Positions 55,701 to 64,000 of a DNA stretch of 64,000 nucleotides are shown piece by piece. The position numbers were made by a program, and so were the translations under genes. Below the pieces are notes generated by a model, which made no database searches, was not told the origin of the DNA, and saw only the letters and a program-made list of their open reading frames with translations. The stretch is from contig JAWQUS010000017.1 of assembly GCA_036365455.1 (NCBI GenBank), positions 6,076,001 to 6,140,000 of the forward strand, given 5' to 3'. Each line of letters begins with the position of its first letter. Within the stretch, counting starts at the first letter, position 1. Source of the stretch: Macrosoma leucophasiata (taxonomy: Eukaryota; Arthropoda; Insecta; Lepidoptera; Hedylidae).

Positions 55701-57258
55701 TATACCCGATATAATTATTTTTGTGTGGTATATACATTATACAATTTATACAATGGAGGTGAAGTTTATATGTAGAGTAAGGTAATAATTGCAGCCTTTA
55801 GACACTTATACACACGCATCTATACCTATGCACGTATTAAGTCTCGAGGATGGTAACGCTTTGCATTTAACATTTCTTATAAAGAACTTATTAGAGACTT
55901 AATACGTGCGAGGAGATAAAGAAAGAAACCGGTTCGCGTTATTTTTCCTACTTCAAAAAACTATTTAGAAAAACACTTCTGTCAAAAATGCATTGAATAA
56001 AAATGTTTACAACATCCCTGCAGTTCTCACTAAAGAGGAACCAGCGGATCTCTACACACAAGAGTCCAACGGAACTAGACATCCAACATGGTATTGTTCG
56101 GGCGTCCACTAAAAGGAATGTTTTATTTTCAAGCTTTTAGGGAATCTGTTTTCATATAGCTTGTTCTCACAAAGAATCACACTAAGTTGCTTTTCAATAT
56201 CTTTGTATAGGTACTATATAATACTACTGTACGTGTGTATGTCACTAAACTCTTTCTAAATGGCTTAATCGATTTGAATGGATTTTTTGTATTCTTAGAT
56301 TTACAAATCAGCGCGGCAGATGGCTCTGCAATCGGTATCTATCCTAATCGCTTGAAATATCATGCAGGATAACGCCTGTCGGTTGTATATTTTAATGATT
56401 TTACTTTTTTATGTAATGGTAGTGGCAGACAATCTTGCAGTGCATATGAATGGTAAGTGATTACTGCAGCCTTTAGATATATTAGACAAAAACCAGAACT
56501 CAAAATGCAAATGCGTTGACATCCCTGACATTTAGGTTATTAAGCGTCTTCCGGGGACATTGATTACCATTTAACCAGAACGGAATAATGTTGAACAATA
56601 CTGCAGACTGCCATTTGATGGCAGATAGTTCAGGTAGAAGTGTGGTGCCGGCTACGAGCTAAGAAACTGGAACTCTGGTGACCAGTGGCGGCGCTAGACT
56701 TAAACCAGAGAATATGTTATAACACTATGTATAGAATGGACACTTCGACGTCCCGCCTGATTTCCCCTCTTGCAGCCCACACCTCCCCTTGAGTACCATG
56801 CCGGCAGCCTCGTACATTGCGAGAGGTTGCGAGCGTGTGTGCGTGTAAAAACACGTCTTGATTGATGCTGTGTAGTAGGTAGCCAGAATAAGCGTTTGTA
56901 TGGAATTTTAGCCGAGTGTCCGCGGTGTGCTCAACTTTGCGTGCGCCAGGTACAATCACGAGCCCCTCTTAGAAGGTGATCAAATTTCTATAAACCGACT
57001 TGAGAGCTGGTGCCTGTCTGCTGATTGATAGATACTTACTTGGTCATGGATTTGTTCCTGTCCAACAGGTCCTTTGAACCACGAGGCCATGGGAAGTGGC
57101 CCACACAGCTCACGCCTTACACCGCCTCTACAAATTACCTTTAAATTTTAACAGATTTCAAGCTCATGAGTGAATTATCTGAATTGGCTTCCATTTTAAC
57201 GTTACAACAAAACTGGGAGTATCGAACATTCAGTCAGATTGAAAATTATAAAATGATG
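37602..57258 (+). CDS. Two-pore-domain potassium (K2P) channel, 5' part
   Basis: Coding exon 1 (37770-38004) gives 78 residues. A cytosolic N terminus (RDQPGLIRRIAAGFMR) is followed by M1 at about 31-51 (IGLVVLVVIYVLLGAVLFEYL) with the K2P-typical GAxxFxxLE. The cap helix then runs QRSREECLKELWAIT. The exon ends in phase 1. A phase-1 exon at 57155-57258 continues it with an extracellular-cap-like stretch ending QQNWEYRTFSQIENYK. Pore loops and M2-M4 are not in the window. K2P channels carry background potassium current as dimers in the plasma membrane. Subtype not assigned. The 19-kb intron holds the repeats listed between 38 and 57 kb. Confidence 0.8.
37770..38004 (+). CDS. K2P channel exon 1 (M1)
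   Basis: The start is the ATG at 37770. A GTG six bases earlier is in frame but is not a normal eukaryotic start. Donor GTACAT after ATAACAG. Acidic plus basic N terminus, one membrane span, then a charged cap helix containing C70. Confidence 0.88.
38384..38426. repeat. Perfect 17-bp hairpin in channel intron
   Basis: CTAATTATTTTGGAACG, 9-base loop, exact complement. Not part of a recognised repeat. Confidence 0.7.
38427..40141. other. Channel intron, mostly unique sequence
   Basis: No repeat or exon recognised. This is one of the longest repeat-poor stretches in the window. Confidence 0.4.
40142..40250 (-). repeat. SINE-A fragment
   Basis: Diverged minus piece with TTGATGTTAAGTGATGACTG. 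Confidence 0.6.
40845..42518. mobile_element. Long-TIR DNA transposon, non-autonomous, 1.67 kb
   Basis: Ends ATTGCCCGTGGTACA and complement, extending to about 180-bp inverted repeats. These are built of short internal repeats of the type CCGTGGTACACCT and CCACCTGGGTG. No transposase and no clear target duplication. A palindromic element lies inside. Confidence 0.75.
41161..41566. mobile_element. Palindromic MITE nested in the long-TIR element
   Basis: Arms of about 140-150 bp (41161-41312 and 41430-41566), ends AAACACTAAAAAGCGAAAAA; the loop of about 117 bp is GC-richer (CGAACGCGCGGGCCGC). Confidence 0.75.
42519..43215 (+). pseudogene. Jockey-like LINE reverse-transcriptase fragment
   Basis: An open frame encodes RT motifs in order: VIPLFKSG, NFRPISVLPILSKIFER (motif 1-2), GFTKGRSTTDA, GVFCDLSKAFDCV (motif 3/A), GVPQGSILGPFLFLFYINDL (motif B) and LFADDTSL (motif C, FADD form of YXDD). 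Both ends are lost; the 5' break coincides with the end of the long-TIR transposon at 42518. No stop inside the RT part. Confidence 0.88.
43266..44262. other. Channel intron, mostly unassigned
   Basis: 43266-43440 is GC-richer with no recognised coding sense. A SINE-A-like relic (AGTTCACATTGACGG) lies near 43923. Confidence 0.4.
44263..44610 (+). repeat. Repeat G, single copy
   Basis: CCCGGACGAAGTCGTGGGCG, AGTAGCCTATGTTACTCC, (CAGA)n and AGCGGTTATTTTAATATTA blocks in order. The same order occurs at 57517-58230, where the middle is amplified. Confidence 0.65.
44611..45322. other. Channel intron, unique sequence
   Basis: Open on both strands near 44700-44950 but nothing recognisable. Confidence 0.35.
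45323..45590 (+). repeat. LTR-like direct repeat, copy 1
   Basis: About 260 bp, strongly similar to 46023-46295 (shared AAAGACGTGTTGCTTCCAGT, GGGTTTACGTGTTGGATCGG). Confidence 0.6.
46023..46335 (+). repeat. LTR-like direct repeat, copy 2, with leader motif
   Basis: Followed at 46300-46322 by TATAACAGAAGATTCGGCGA and CGAG, resembling the leader just after the 5' LTR of some Gypsy-class elements. Inference: remains of a small LTR retrotransposon. Confidence 0.5.
46472..46568 (+). repeat. SINE-B 3' fragment
   Basis: GCGAATCGTGGGTGTTGG to ACCCCTTTGTTAATAACAGG. Confidence 0.6.
46806..47140. mobile_element. GC-rich MITE, about 335 bp
   Basis: Ends GGGTCATAGCTTACTAGAGC and the complement of GGGTCATAGCTCACTGCAGC, followed inside by a shared CCGGCA-type block. 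Strikingly GC-rich (GCGCGGGCGGCGCGCGGTCC) against an AT-rich background. Confidence 0.7.
47455..47789. mobile_element. H1 MITE, hAT-like
   Basis: 335 bp, inverted relative to 8762; duplication TCTATCAT / TCTATCAA (7 of 8). Confidence 0.8.
47798..49904. other. Channel intron, no feature recognised
   Basis: About 2.1 kb of AT-rich sequence without evident repeat or exon. Confidence 0.4.
49905..50095 (+). repeat. LINE 3' tail
   Basis: GTAGCGGAGTTCTTCTCAGT to AAATGATTTGAATTTTGAA. The first motif is shared with 5755-5790. Confidence 0.55.
50629..50922 (+). repeat. SINE-A, full length with 18-base A tail
   Basis: Best-preserved young copy: head ACTGGTGGTAGAGCTCC, longest A tail in the window, which suggests recent insertion. 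Confidence 0.85.
50923..51635. other. Channel intron, unassigned
   Basis: No feature recognised. Confidence 0.4.
51636..51916 (+). repeat. SINE-A, old subfamily, full length
   Basis: Old markers TATCTGCCGACAAATGG and GGTTAGATGGTAATGTATGG, tail TTACATAAAAAAA. Confidence 0.8.
52015..52250 (+). repeat. Direct duplication, copy 1
   Basis: Matches 53090-53325 over about 230 bp (CAATTTGCAATTCAA, AAAAGACAGTCGTCCGGGTA, ACACATTCTCTCTCTTATGT). Confidence 0.75.
52273..52380 (+). repeat. SINE-A head fragment, old
   Basis: ACTGGTGGTGGACCACTG to CTAAATTCCACTG; truncated at its 3' side. Confidence 0.55.
52440..52765 (+). repeat. SINE-B, full length
   Basis: Head CTCAGTAGCCTAGTGGTTGC, B box GGGTTCGATTTCC and complete body; the TTTACCTC...CCCCTTCG end block is duplicated. 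Confidence 0.82.
53090..53325 (+). repeat. Direct duplication, copy 2
   Basis: Second copy of 52015-52250, offset by about 1.07 kb. Repeat F follows it but not copy 1. Confidence 0.75.
53312..53508 (+). repeat. Repeat F, complete
   Basis: ACCACACCGCGGACACTCCG to GTCGAAGTGTCCATTC, uninterrupted reference copy. Confidence 0.75.
53588..53830 (+). repeat. SINE-A, old, 3'-shortened
   Basis: GGTAGAGTTCCAGTG head and TCTATCTGCCGACAAATGG. Confidence 0.7.
53844..54222. repeat. SINE-A pieces around a LINE fragment
   Basis: A minus young copy (53844-54006) stops at a LINE piece (54013-54150, minus-strand RT-tail sequence). A plus SINE-A 3' piece follows (54152-54222). Confidence 0.65.
54970..55210 (+). 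repeat. Ancient direct duplication, copy 1
   Basis: Similar to 55965-56215 over about 240 bp (GCATTGAATAAA, TTCTCACT, AATGTTTTATTTT.AAGCTTTTAGGGAA). Confidence 0.6.
55610..55705. repeat. Imperfect 22-bp hairpin with conserved loop motif
   Basis: GTATACAC and TACTCCCA.CTTCT blocks pair with GAAGTTGGGAGTAGTGTATAC. The loop contains GCGACCGAAACGTCGGG. It may be the end of a retroelement, class unknown. Confidence 0.55.
55965..56215 (+). repeat. Ancient direct duplication, copy 2
   Basis: Partner of 54970-55210, offset by about 1 kb. Confidence 0.6.
56405..56686 (-). repeat. SINE-A, old, strongly diverged
   Basis: Full-length outline in minus orientation, T-tract at 56405. Confidence 0.65.
56728..56936 (-). 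repeat. Repeat F
   Basis: TAGAATGGACACTTCGACGT to GAGTGTCCGCGGTGTG; 3' end truncated slightly. Confidence 0.7.
57155..57258 (+). CDS. K2P channel, candidate exon 2
   Basis: Acceptor TTTTAACAG and consensus donor GTAAGTG bound 104 nt. Of three phases only phase 1 is open, and that is the phase left by exon 1. It encodes FKLMSELSELASILTLQQNW and EYRTFSQIENYKMM, fitting the M1-P1 extracellular cap, where K2P channels often carry an NW pair. Confidence 0.6.
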
Positions 57259-57516
57259 GTAAGTGATTTCGTACGTATGTCCAGATCGCCGGCTCTGCTC
57301 ATCGATAGTACGCGAAATGCCGTTAAATAATCAGTTAAATGGAACAGATTAACTTGTTGCTGTGGTATTTTTATAATTGGAAATATGCCAACTGTTGTAC
57401 GGGATGCCCGCTGCAAATAATTTATTGTTTTTTTAAATTTTGTCAGAAATTAAGGCATTCGCAATTTTAAATAATAGTAGTGAATTGTTTGATTGTTTCG
57501 CAATATTTATTTATTT

Positions 57517-58230
57517 ACTAGCCGTGCCCGCGACTTCGTCCACGTGAGAAAAAATATGATTATTCAGTAGATACTGAATAATCATATAACCCGGACGAAG
57601 TCGTGCGCGCTGCTAGTATAAAAGCAGCCTAAGTTACTCCTTATTACATCAGTTATCTGCCCGTGAAAGTCCCGTCAAAATCGGAGACACTCAAATTCTA
57701 TTTATTTGTATGTAGGTATGTATGTATGTATGGTTGTATGGAGATAAAAGTAGCCTAAGTTACTCCTTATCACATCAGCTATCTACCAGTTAAAGTCCCG
57801 TCAAAATCGGAGACACTCAAATTCTATGTATTTGTATGTAGGTATGTATGTATGTATGGAGATAAAAGTAGCCTAAGTTAGTCCTTATTACATCAGCTAC
57901 CTTCCCGTGGAAGTCCCGTCAAAGTCGGATATAGTCCAATTCTACTTATTTGTATGTAGGTATGTATGTATGTATGGATGTATGGAGATAAAAGTAGCCT
58001 AAGTTACTCCTTATTACATCAGCTATCTGCCAGTGAAAGTCCCGTCAAAATCGGTAAAGCCGTTCCCAAGATTAGCCCCGCCAAACAGAGAGACAGACAG
58101 ACAGACAAAAATTGTAAAAAATGTGGTTTTGGTATATGTACCGTGTATTCATACATATGCATTTAGTAAAAAGCGGTTATTTTAATATTACAAACAGACA
58201 CTCTAATTTTATTTATTTGTATAGATTAAA
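57517..58230 (+). repeat. Repeat G with internal tandem amplification
   Basis: Unit starts (AAAGTAGCCTAAGTTACTCC-like) at 57621, 57747, 57865 and 57991, periods 126, 118 and 126 bp. Each unit ends in GTAGGTATGTATGTATGTAT. The flanks match the single-copy version at 44263. Confidence 0.8.
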
Positions 58231-58304
58231 TTCTATGTACACGAATATAAGGCACATAAGTTGGATTTAACGCAACTACAGGGCATTATGCGAATTCGAA
58301 TCTG

Positions 58305-58440
58305 TTTTTAGGGTTCCGTTCCCAAACGGTAAAAACGAGACCCCATTACTAAAACTCCGCTCTCCGTCGCTCTGTCTGTCACCAGGCTGTATTGTTCCAA
58401 TAGCATACCGCGGACACTCCGCCAAAATTCCATACAATGT
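58305..58440 (+). repeat. Repeat with GTCTGTCTGTC block, plus repeat F stub
   Basis: GGGTTCCGTTCCCAAACGG and CTCTGTCTGTCACCAGG, then a repeat F start (ACCGCGGACACTCCGCC) near 58410. Confidence 0.55.
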
Positions 58441-59329
58441 GGTAATACATTCAGAAATGTCTTGTTACTTATTTTTACTTACCGAAATTGGTCGCACAAG
58501 CATATGCACAGCCGTTGACCGTTGAAGGTAGTTGGAGTTGAAGGTACTAGAAGGTACGCGAAGAAAGGGAATAATTCAACAATTTTACTTTATTAAGACC
58601 TGATAGCCCCCACGTTAGATAAAGGTGGGTACCGTCGCCTATTAATGTGGTATACAACAAATCCCCTGAGTTGTCAATCAGTTGTAAGACCTAATATGTC
58701 ATTTCTCACATCAACCTAATTCATCTCACGTCACGTTTCCAACCGATGACTGCAGCGACTGACACTAATCGCATATGTATCACCCTCCCCAGCCGACACC
58801 CTAACAGCTGATATACGGACTAATAGAGGTCTTTCTTAGGCAAGTTAAGTTAAGGCCTTGTTTAAATATTTAAGCTGAATGTCATTTGCGCTGGCCACTT
58901 AAGGCTGTCTTCAGATTAGCCATGTACATACGTTCAGACTAGTTCAGACCCAAAATAAGACAAAGTCTCCTTCCGAATATTTCTTGTTGGATACTATACC
59001 TCGTAGCTCCCAATCTACCAAAAATCAATAATTACAAAGTGAAGTTGTTTCCGTGAAACAATAATTAAAACAGAATTAGCCTTGATATAGATTAATTATA
59101 TTAGTTCCGTCCTTCCAAAATTTGATTTCACAATTTAATAAACAAGATAGTTGATTTGAGACGATATTAAAAATTACTGCTGCTTGAAGTTTCGAGGTTT
59201 TTCGTGTGTTTTTTTAGTTCAGATGATTCTCAATAACATCTTAAAAATTCAGAAAATATACCTAAGGACAGCCCTTTAATTTTTGTAACAGAAGTAAAAA
59301 AAGTTAAGGCCACATGGGTAGGAACGCAT
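58441..59329. other. Unassigned stretch
   Basis: A short M-MITE right-end relic (TTTCTTGTTGGATACTATA) lies near 58978; otherwise nothing recognised. Confidence 0.35.
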
Positions 59330-59477
59330 CTTGACCTATGGTTTTGGTGTAAGTGCCTATAGGCAGCACCAACGTCTACAGACAGTATAGTAGTCACCTA
59401 ATATTCATGCTCGTTTACCACCTTCATAGTAAAAATATAAACGACTAAGTACTCATTTCCCGCTATTTTACCCTCTT

Positions 59478-59960
59478 TCATCATCATCATCATCATCATT
59501 TCAGCCAAAAGACGTCCACTGATGAACAAAGGCCTCCCCCAAAGAATGCCACAACAAACAGTCCTGGGCCGCCCTCGTCCAGCAATTTCCCGCGCCCTCA
59601 ACCTTCACCAGGTCATCGGTCAATCTTGTGGGAGGCCTGCCTATGCTTCGTTTTCCGGTACGCGGTCGCCACTCGAGAACTGCTCTGTCCCAACGGCCGT
59701 CAGTTCTTCGAGCTATGCGCCCCGCCCACTGCCACTTGAGTCTCGGTATTTGTGAGCTTTGGCGGTTACTTTGGTGCTCATGCGGATCTCCTCATTTCTG
59801 TTCGATCTCGCAGAGAAACTCAAAGCATAGCTCTCTCATTTGCTCTCTGAGCATCACCCTCTTTGGTGCTGTCAAAAAAGTAGCGTTAACCTTTTTCAGT
59901 ATTCAGATATCTCTTGTTAAATTTCATCACAATCACAATTGACTTAATATTAAACTAATG
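59478..59960 (-). pseudogene. RTE-type LINE 3' end with ATG-repeat tail
   Basis: Minus strand ends in LLAEMMMMM-type coding over a (CAT)n microsatellite at 59478-59500, preceded by GRPRTV and GILWGRPLFISGR in frames broken by shifts. This tail is common in lepidopteran LINEs. Confidence 0.7.
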
Positions 59961-61732
59961 TTCTTAAAAATGTAACAAGCAGACAGGGTAACATTCATAA
60001 TATTAGTATGTATTTCCAGAATTCTCAATATGATTATGGAATCCGTTTGATGAAAAAATAGCAGACAATTCCGGTTCGCTTTCACCCAATCAAAAATCTT
60101 CATCGCCTTTTCGGTTCGCATGTCCAAAAGAATTGAAAACGAAAATTTCGTAACATGTACGGACACGTCTAAAAAACCAACAAGAGTACATTCAAATTTT
60201 CATCATATTCCGATTCCGAATCCGGTGGAGCGACGGAAAAACAACTGACGGTAGACGAGTAGAACGGAAGTTTGAAAAAAAGAGGTATTGGGAAATCAAA
60301 ACTGTGATATCCATTTTTACTGTTCCAAACGATCGTTTCATTTGCACACTCTGCTAGGAATGTAATCAGTGTTTTATTTCAAAATCCTATCAAAAGTACC
60401 GAATTAGCTTAGGAATCACTGGAGATGCTTGATCTAAAACTGTTCGTCCTCTTCTAAGCAGTGTTACATTGTGTCAGAAGAAACAAGAGGTGAGATCAAG
60501 GCTTGTTTTTTTAAACTTTCGTGTCTTACAGGTAATCACATTTTTGACGTAAAACGTCTCTAAAATCGATACCATGCACAGGATAAAACCGGACCGTAAC
60601 GAATTGATCTGTATCGTCTGACGTTAATACCTACAAAACGAACTAACTACGAAACATGGATTTAGTGTCATTATTTAGTATGTAATCAGCTCGCTGCTAT
60701 GATAGAGATTTCTTTTCAAAAATGACGGGGGCTGACGGTTCTAGATACCGCCACAGTTTCACTGGACAAAGATGCTCGTAGCCCATATGAGGGTTTAGTC
60801 AGAATTAGAGCTCATGGCGCTGCAGGGCTGTGCCTTACGACAACGCGGCAATGCCTTTGAAGACTGGCGTTGGGCACCACTTTTGAGGTACGGAACAGTA
60901 CTGATCTCACATTAAGATGTCGTCAAGGTTGGGAGTTTGGGAGGATAGTTGATGTCAATTCGTGAGTGATGAGTTCAGAGAGTGGGACGATTATGCGATA
61001 TTAAATCCGAGGCTACAAAGTAACGCACGATGTATTTGTGTGATGTGGAAAGAGGTCGCGTTGGTAGGATCAGTGACCTCGAAAAGAAGGGAATTGTTTC
61101 TTCAAGGTCGTTGAATACATGACGTGGGCGTAAAGAGAGAAACATAGTTATTTCTCTTTTATACATTGACGAGTAGCAGATGTGTGTCGGTGTTGTAATT
61201 ATTGGCCTAAACTTCAATGGAGTTTTTGGGGGGTTGCGTATACATACAGCTCGAGGCGTTCGTTAATTTAATAGCCTTGAACTTATATGGATTCAGTGTC
61301 ACTTGTAATTTGTGAATCTGTTGTTTAAGTACGTGTTAGCGTATAACGTGTCTGAACGAGTAACGGTAACAGCCGATTACTGTATTTATCACATGGAGAA
61401 GAAACGTTCATTTTTTATTGAGAAGTTTGTTTTTAGGGATCGGGCATTGAATTGGCAAAAGTGATAGATTATTAACTTTATTTTAATTTTCAAAAATATA
61501 GACAGTGATTTTATATTATTACGTTATTACTCGCAGCATCCGTAACCTAGTTTAGAAACGTTAATTATACTCGCGAAATATTCACCACTTAGAAATAGAC
61601 AGTTACCCTCATTATCCCTAACTAATAACCCAGCGTAATTACGAACATGAAAGCTGTTCAATTTCATGAAATAATTATATTATATTTATAACATGTACTT
61701 AACTATGAATATGTTTGCTATAGCACTAATTT
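59961..61732. other. Unassigned stretch, probable channel intron
   Basis: No repeat or exon recognised. GC is slightly higher at 60720-61100. No TIGYG-type pore exon was seen. Confidence 0.35.
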
Positions 61733-61880
61733 GACACTTCGGTAGCTTAGTGGTAGAGCTGCTAAGCTAGTTAACCAGAGGTCGTTAGTTCAAAATCCAG
61801 CCAGAAATCAAGTTTAATTTAAAGAAAAATGAGGAAAGAAATCTAATTTTTATTTGGATTCCCTGGCATATGTTGTCGCC
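61733..61880 (+). repeat. SINE-C, degraded
   Basis: ACTTCGGTAGCTTAGTGGTA head with a broken B box (GTTAGTTCAAAATCC). Confidence 0.65.
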
Positions 61881-62251
61881 TAAAATAAAATATCATAACA
61901 GTGTAGTTACGTGTATTAATATACATACTTATTGTTTGGAATGACAAAGTTTATCTTTGAGTGAACAACACGAAAACAAATATTACAATATTGACTTAAA
62001 GAAGAATCGAAAAGTTAGTTTGGTTAAAGCCATTTTCGGGGATGCAATAAATCACTGTATTTATTATTCACGTCGGATCGAGGGTTGAAAACCTTATAGA
62101 CAAAAAATTTGCGGGTATGTGAAGATGAATTACGTGGGCAGGTGTGAACAAGTTTGGAAAGCACTCGGGACATGACACTGTCACAATCTCAGTATTTACA
62201 AAATACTGACTTTCATTTGTTTTTCTTTTTAATGTTAAACGTAAACTTAAC

Positions 62252-62550
62252 TTCACGCCTGTAATCCCCGAAGGGGTAGGCAGTGGCAGGTGTTTGCATG
62301 TATGACCAAAGAGATTCCACCATGTATAAATTCGCGCGTTACATGAATGGAAGGTACCCTAAATAATTTTATTTTTCATGTTTTTATTCTACCACTTTGT
62401 TGGAGTGATTTAGGTGTATACTTGTGACAAATTTCAAGTCTCTAGTACCAATAATTTTTGCGCTTAACTGCGGACGGACAGACAGACAAACAGACAGACG
62501 GAAATGGCGAAACTATACCGGTTCCTTGTTTACTACGGAACCCTAAAAAA
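62252..62550 (-). repeat. SINE-B 3' end and GTCTG-block repeat
   Basis: TTCACGCCTGTAATCCCCGA (62252-62305), then the inverted counterpart of the 58305 repeat at 62325-62550. Confidence 0.55.
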
Positions 62551-63006
62551 CTGAAACGAGTTGATAATCGATTTCAGTGTACACGAAGTGTTCAATGGGA
62601 TTTGTTCATTTTCTCTCATTCTGTCTCATCACACTCGCGCTCAGCGTAAGCTTACGGGTGTATTTAGGGGATGAGTTTAAGCCCCCCTTTGTACATCAAA
62701 TTACCCACTCTTGAGGAACCGACGGCGCGACAGTATTGCAGTACTTTTGTGTTACCGTTTAAAAATTCTGCCAAACATGATTTCGTTTCCAAAAAGTGCT
62801 GTATGAAGTCCCTTAAGTGTAAAATTTACCTGTACAATTTCCTATGACGTGTATTACATATACATATATATTGCCTATATATACATATAGACAAGTAGGT
62901 AGAGCACACCTCACCACCTTATCAAAAAGTTATAAAATATATACAAAATGTAAAGTTTAATTAATTATTAAGAAATGTATTCCTAAATAAAACAAATACC
63001 TCAACG
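62551..63006. other. Unassigned AT-rich stretch
   Basis: No feature recognised. Confidence 0.35.
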
Positions 63007-63300
63007 CATAGAGCAACGCGGCCCACCGGTCGCGGCGGACCGGAGGTGAGTGGCCATAGCGTGTATTACCGATGCAAAACAGTTTGTCATTTTTTGCGGG
63101 GAGAAATGCGTGCGACACGCACGCACATTACAAAAATCGTCTATTAATACGAAACTCACACCTTGACTTTAACAAAATACAGACACAAATTCACGTACAC
63201 ATTTAAACATCTAGGCGACAGGTATAGGCCGATTTGGACTTGTACTTTAACAGAGGGGAAAGCCTGCATATGGCTACTCCCCTCCGGTGTTGCTCTATGA
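63007..63300. mobile_element. H3 MITE with 8-bp target duplication
   Basis: Flanks CCTCAACG / CCTCAAAG (7 of 8), which supports assignment of the H3 family to hAT. Confidence 0.82.
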
Positions 63301-63697
63301 CCTCAAAGCAATCCTAACATGAGATACTGAGGTAGGCTCTGTCCGTTCTGCCTATATGCAATGCACGTTACAAAAGAAACGTTTATATAAGAAATATGAA
63401 ATTATAGATATTCTAAGACTTGAAAGTGGTAACCCAACAAACAGTTCACTTTAAGGTGAACTACCCGTAGATGGTAAATGGGTACTGCAACCTAAACAAT
63501 AGAAAATTAATCAAATCAGGTTTTGATTGGATGCAGGATATTGCACTATTCTTACAGTATCAGCAAGAGTCAAATATTTTATAAAGCGATAAAATTTCGA
63601 AGGCGGACATTTATTACAAATTCTTTAGCAGCATCTATGCATCATAATTTACTGTAAAATGAAAGAACATTAAAACTGAAGAAATACTCATACTTAT

Positions 63698-63953
63698 TTG
63701 ACGCAAAACAGTCTTTCATATTTAGGGGAAAATACTTACGTGTGACACACACACACTCTACAAAAATCGTTTATTACTACGAAACTCACACCTGGACTTT
63801 AACAAAATACATAAACAATTTCACGCACACATTTAAACAACTAGACGACAGGCACAGGCATGCTTGTGTTTGTACTTAGACAGAGGCGAAAGCCAGCATA
63901 TAATTATGGCTACTCTCCACCGGCCCGCGGACGGAGGCCCGTGTTGCTCTATG
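63698..63953. mobile_element. H3 MITE, left end missing
   Basis: Interior and right end (CCCGTGTTGCTCTATG) present; starts inside the element at GACGCAAAACAGTC. Confidence 0.75.
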
Positions 63954-64000
63954 AATGCAAGCCAATGTGAAAGAAATTTCTAGATTTGTAAATGACAGTC

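Noticed and set aside
57621..58060. Regular repeats as a CRISPR array
   Set aside because: Units are contiguous 118-126-bp tandem repeats in eukaryotic DNA, without spacers or cas genes.

Overview
The window reads as nuclear DNA of a moth or butterfly (Lepidoptera). It is AT-rich, genes are sparse and spliced, and most of the sequence is transposable-element debris: tRNA-derived SINEs, hAT- and mariner-type MITEs, Helitrons ending in CTAG or CTAA, and LINE fragments. No operon, bacterial or phage features were seen. The species cannot be named from sequence alone. Repeat family letters (A to G, H1 to H3, M) are labels made up for this report.

Three protein-coding genes are supported. (1) 6672-16766, minus strand: a secreted single-domain CAP (antigen 5 / PR-1) protein, assembled by eye from five phase-compatible exons plus a candidate last exon. 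It has a signal peptide, the CAP tetrad (H79, E94, E119 or E120, H143) and a signature split over an intron. (2) 24682-32680, minus strand: a complete, intact seven-exon orthologue of the GTPase DRG1 (367 residues). (3) From 37602, plus strand: the 5' end of a two-pore-domain potassium channel. Its first coding exon is at 37770-38004 and a phase-matched second exon lies at 57155-57258, after a 19-kb intron; the rest is beyond the window.

Layout: 1-6600, repeats only. 6.6-16.8 kb, CAP gene with SINEs and MITEs in its introns. 17-24.6 kb, repeat block that includes a 1.28-kb TA-flanked element ending 65 bp from the DRG1 stop codon. 24.7-32.9 kb, DRG1 and its promoter. 33-37.6 kb, a pogo/Tigger relic, SINE nests and the 5' leader of the channel gene. 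38-57 kb, channel intron with a long-TIR transposon next to a jockey-like reverse-transcriptase fragment, LTR-like direct repeats and several local duplications. 57.3-64 kb, more intron or flank with repeats.

The three genes show no shared pathway. The main interest is genome structure: nested insertions with clean target-site duplications, a 5S-rRNA-derived SINE, elements abutting splice donors of a conserved gene, and a partial exon duplication itself split by a SINE-like insertion.
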